Part shown: in pieces, positions 12,647 through 14,536 of the stretch
Position numbering within the stretch: position 1 is the stretch's first letter
Layout: each line of letters opens with the position of its first letter
Assembly: GCA_019307545.1 (NCBI GenBank)
Contig: JAFDJI010000028.1
Span: forward strand, 1 to 14,536
Reading direction: 5' to 3'
Source of the DNA: Deltaproteobacteria bacterium
Lineage (GTDB): Bacteria > Myxococcota_A > UBA796 > GCA-2862545
DNA length: 14,536 bases
Position numbers and translations under genes: made by a program
Notes under the pieces: generated by a model
Told to the model about the DNA's origin: nothing
Seen by the model: only the letters and a program-made list of their open reading frames with translations
The model's database searches: none

Positions 12647-14494
12647 CTACCTACATTTGTGCTTCCGCCTGTCGCACCTGTTGGAGCAGCAGTCGTCATT
12701 GGAGTCACACCAGTCCCGACGCTCGCCGCAGGTGTCACAGGTCGACAGGTCGGGATTGTCGATGTTGCTGCAGCCGCTCACCGTGTCGCAGGTGTCCTCG
12801 GTGCAACCATCACCATCGTCGCAGTCGACCGGACTGATGCTGCAGGCCCCATTCAAGGGGTCGCAAGTGTCCTCGGTGCAGGCGTCGCCATCGTCACAGT
12901 CCACCGGGGGTCCGCTCTGGCAGCCCGCGGCAGGGTCACAGGTCTCGTCGCCGTTGCAGTCATCGCCGTCGTCACACACGATTTCCGTGGTGTTGTCGCA
13001 GCTTCCGGTCTCCGGGTCGCAGACGTCCTCGGTGCAGGCGTCGTCGTCGTCACAGTCGACCGCGTCGCCCGGCACGCAACTCCCGCTTACACACTCTTCG
13101 GCACCATCGCAAGCGTCGCCGTTGTCGCACTGGGCGTTGCTGGTGCAGCCGGCCTGGGCGAGAATCGCGCTCAGCTCGTCAGCCCAGTAGGCGATACTTC
13201 CGTCGACGGTGCGGTTGTCGACCGCATCACAGGGCTCGTTGTTGTAGCCACAGCTGCCGTAGAGCTGGCCCACGATCTGGCCACTGGCGTCGTAGACTGG
13301 CGATCCGCTGCTGCCGCCCTCGGTCGCGCCGAAGATGTCCTGGCTGTAGAGGAAGTTCGGCATCGGAAGCGTGCCACAGAATCCGAAGGTGGTCTCGATC
13401 TTCTGCTCCGAGTACGCCTGGGGCGCGCCGGCCGGGTGGCTGATGCGGTACAGGGTATCGCCCTCTTCGGGCACCACGTCAGTCCAGGGCATGAACTTGA
13501 CGCCTGCCGGCACACCGGTCAGCTCGATCAGCGCGTAGTCGGCGTTGGCGCTCATTGTGTGCGCCTGCGAACCCACGATGCTCTCGGCAGGCCAGTAGTC
13601 GCAGTCCTCGCCGAGGTCGATCCGGTAGTGGAAGTAGGCCGTGACGCTGCCGAGATCGGCGTCACCGACACAGTGGTTCGCGGTGAGGAAGAAGGGCCTG
13701 TCGGTCGTCGGGTCCTCGTCGGCAATCAGGCCGCCCGAGCAGATGTAGGTGCCTTCGTTGGGCACGACGAAGGTGTATGCGGCCACCGCGTACTGGGCGT
13801 CCTCGATTGCGGGCCAGATGTCCGAGTCCGCGGCGTCCTGCACGCAGACCTCGTTGTAGCTGCACAGGTTGCCCGCGGGCGGCTTGGGCCGCTTCTTCTG
13901 GGTCATGAACTTCGGGGAGACGTGGCTGACCTTGCCCAGGGTCAGGCGCATCTCCTGCAGCCCGTACGTGGTGTCGGGACCCTTGTAGTGCACCTGCAGG
14001 TAGACGTGGTCGCTGCGCAGGTTGGGGGACCAGAAGGCGCCGCTGTCGGTGTAGGGGCCGAAGACCTCACCGTAGTCGTTGTAGAGGTACAGGTCGGCGC
14101 CCTCGGGGAGCGAGAAGTCCGTGAACTGGAGTTGCATCGCGCCGGCCCCGAAGGACTCGACCACGCCGCTCCACACGAAGCCCGCCTCCATAATGCGCAG
14201 GCCGTCGGTTGCGTTGCTGGTGAGGTCGATGGTGACGTCGAGGTCCTTGACCACGCCGACCTTCAGCCGCGGCTCGTCGTTCGTATGTAGCGCTTCGATC
14301 TCGTCCGGCGTCACCTGGATGCGCATCACATCCCTGGTGGCCGCCTCTTCCTGGACGAGCCACTCGTGCAGCGAGTCGTCGTCCTGGGGCGAGGTCGGCA
14401 GGTAGCCATCCTGGCCCGGTACCGGAGCCTCTCCGGCACAGGCGCTCAGCAAACCCGCGAGAATAAATAAACCTGTTGCATTGCGAAATGACAT
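12647..14494 (-). CDS. lipoprotein trypsin-like (lysyl-endopeptidase type) serine protease with Cys-rich repeats and knottin-like C-terminus
   Basis: From the ATG at 14494 this is 615 aa; a GTG three bases upstream (14497) is also possible, since AGGAGG lies 10 or 7 bases before them. The N-terminus is a lipoprotein signal (FILAGLLSAC, lipid-attached Cys at 19), so the mature protein is membrane-anchored, probably on the outer membrane. Residues ~70-190 form a beta-sandwich-like prodomain (FSLPEGADLYLYND). The protease domain (~225-450) has LTANHC (His274), ANADYALIEL (Asp319) and EGGSSGSPVYD (Ser396), a complete triad in the style of lysyl endopeptidase. Paired cysteines (YICSGG, NHCVG, FGFCG, GSCGY) suggest disulfides. 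Residues 455-575 hold five acidic Cys repeats, and 589-614 has six cysteines in knottin spacing. Specificity for Lys is not shown. Confidence 0.88.
   Translation of the reverse strand: MSFRNATGLFILAGLLSACAGEAPVPGQDGYLPTSPQDDDSLHEWLVQEEAATRDVMRIQVTPDEIEALHTNDEPRLKVGVVKDLDVTIDLTSNATDGLRIMEAGFVWSGVVESFGAGAMQLQFTDFSLPEGADLYLYNDYGEVFGPYTDSGAFWSPNLRSDHVYLQVHYKGPDTTYGLQEMRLTLGKVSHVSPKFMTQKKRPKPPAGNLCSYNEVCVQDAADSDIWPAIEDAQYAVAAYTFVVPNEGTYICSGGLIADEDPTTDRPFFLTANHCVGDADLGSVTAYFHYRIDLGEDCDYWPAESIVGSQAHTMSANADYALIELTGVPAGVKFMPWTDVVPEEGDTLYRISHPAGAPQAYSEQKIETTFGFCGTLPMPNFLYSQDIFGATEGGSSGSPVYDASGQIVGQLYGSCGYNNEPCDAVDNRTVDGSIAYWADELSAILAQAGCTSNAQCDNGDACDGAEECVSGSCVPGDAVDCDDDDACTEDVCDPETGSCDNTTEIVCDDGDDCNGDETCDPAAGCQSGPPVDCDDGDACTEDTCDPLNGACSISPVDCDDGDGCTEDTCDTVSGCSNIDNPDLSTCDTCGERRDWCDSNDDCCSNRCDRRKHKCR
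12653..12730 (-). other. C-terminal six-cysteine segment with inhibitor-cystine-knot spacing
   Basis: After the acidic repeats the last 27 residues of the protease read CGERRDWCDSNDDCCSNRCD and then RRKHKCR. The spacing is C-x6-C-x5-CC-x3-C-x6-C, which fits the consensus of inhibitor cystine knots (knottins) in spider and cone-snail toxins. Unlike the acidic repeats before it, this stretch is basic. It is a motif match by eye only; the fold is not proven. Confidence 0.5.
12770..13132 (-). repeat. five acidic Cys-rich repeats in the protease (coding)
   Basis: The units are QCDNGDACDGAEECVSGSC, DCDDDDACTEDVCDPETGSC, VCDDGDDCNGDETCDPAAGC, DCDDGDACTEDTCDPLNGAC and DCDDGDGCTEDTCDTVSGC. They recur about every 26 residues. 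The pattern CDDGDxCTxDxCDxxxGxC matches the Dictyostelium-type CTDC repeat family found in many secreted myxobacterial proteins. The Asp clusters may bind calcium, which is inference. The four later units are more alike than the first, suggesting recent duplication. Confidence 0.8.
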
Positions 14495-14504
14495 CACTGA
14501 ATAA

Positions 14505-14510
14505 CCTCCT
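14505..14510 (-). promoter_or_regulatory. consensus ribosome binding site of the protease gene
   Basis: AGGAGG reads on the minus strand, followed by TTATTCA and then GTGATG. Spacing is 7 bases to GTG at 14497 and 10 to ATG at 14494. The bases from about 14455 to 14505, including the start of the coding region, are clearly more A/T-rich than the surroundings, which suits efficient initiation. Confidence 0.7.
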
Positions 14511-14536
14511 GATGTCCGCTCCCCCGGGTGCAGCCC

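Noticed and set aside
12626..14290. A 554-codon open frame on the plus strand opposite the protease gene
   Set aside because: Its product is Val/Gly/Ala-rich with no domain. It exists because the opposite strand has a biased high-GC third position. The protease on the minus strand has a lipobox, a full catalytic triad and a consensus ribosome site.

Overview
This window is GC-rich, with strong G/C preference at third codon positions, and is most likely from a Myxococcota-type (deltaproteobacterial) genome. The evidence is the mix of families: a lipoprotein trypsin-like protease with a tail of acidic cysteine repeats of the CDDGDACTEDTC type, a long pentapeptide-repeat protein fused to a beta-rich domain, an FGE-like domain gene, porin-like and beta-barrel outer-membrane proteins, and Pro/acidic low-complexity envelope proteins. 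The envelope proteins imply a diderm cell. No RNA gene, insertion sequence, phage gene or CRISPR array was seen. Genes are densely packed and no gap exceeds 300 bases.

Left part (1-4340). The 3' end of an FGE/sulfatase-modifying-factor domain gene is overlapped by an alpha/beta hydrolase, both on the plus strand. Convergent to them, on the minus strand, are a pentapeptide-repeat protein with a beta-rich C-terminal half (616 aa) and, downstream of it, a single-pass membrane protein with Pro-rich tails.

Middle part (4341-8162), all plus strand: a small FmdB-type zinc-ribbon protein, an NDUFA9-like atypical SDR, a possible 38-codon small membrane or secreted peptide, a Kef/CPA2 cation:proton antiporter with a C-terminal TrkA-N domain, and a NicO/RcnA-like metal transporter with a His-rich loop. 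The last two overlap by ATGA and are almost certainly co-translated as an ion and metal homeostasis pair.

Right part (8189-14536). A minus-strand pair comprises a short or broken OprO/OprP-type porin followed by a small acidic protein with three internal repeats. Divergent from the porin is a 950-aa plus-strand secreted protein. It reads as a 5'-nucleotidase/UshA-like module that has lost its metal-binding motifs, fused to a C-terminal outer-membrane beta-barrel. It converges, across a perfect 13-bp hairpin, on a minus-strand lipoprotein serine protease. That protease carries five Cys-rich acidic repeats and ends in a six-cysteine segment with inhibitor-cystine-knot (knottin) spacing.

The best candidates for something new are the pseudo-nucleotidase/beta-barrel fusion, the knottin-like end of the protease, the porin whose final beta-strand lies out of frame beside a 13-bp near-duplication, and the pentapeptide/beta-propeller-like fusion. 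No complete multi-gene defence or biosynthetic system is visible.
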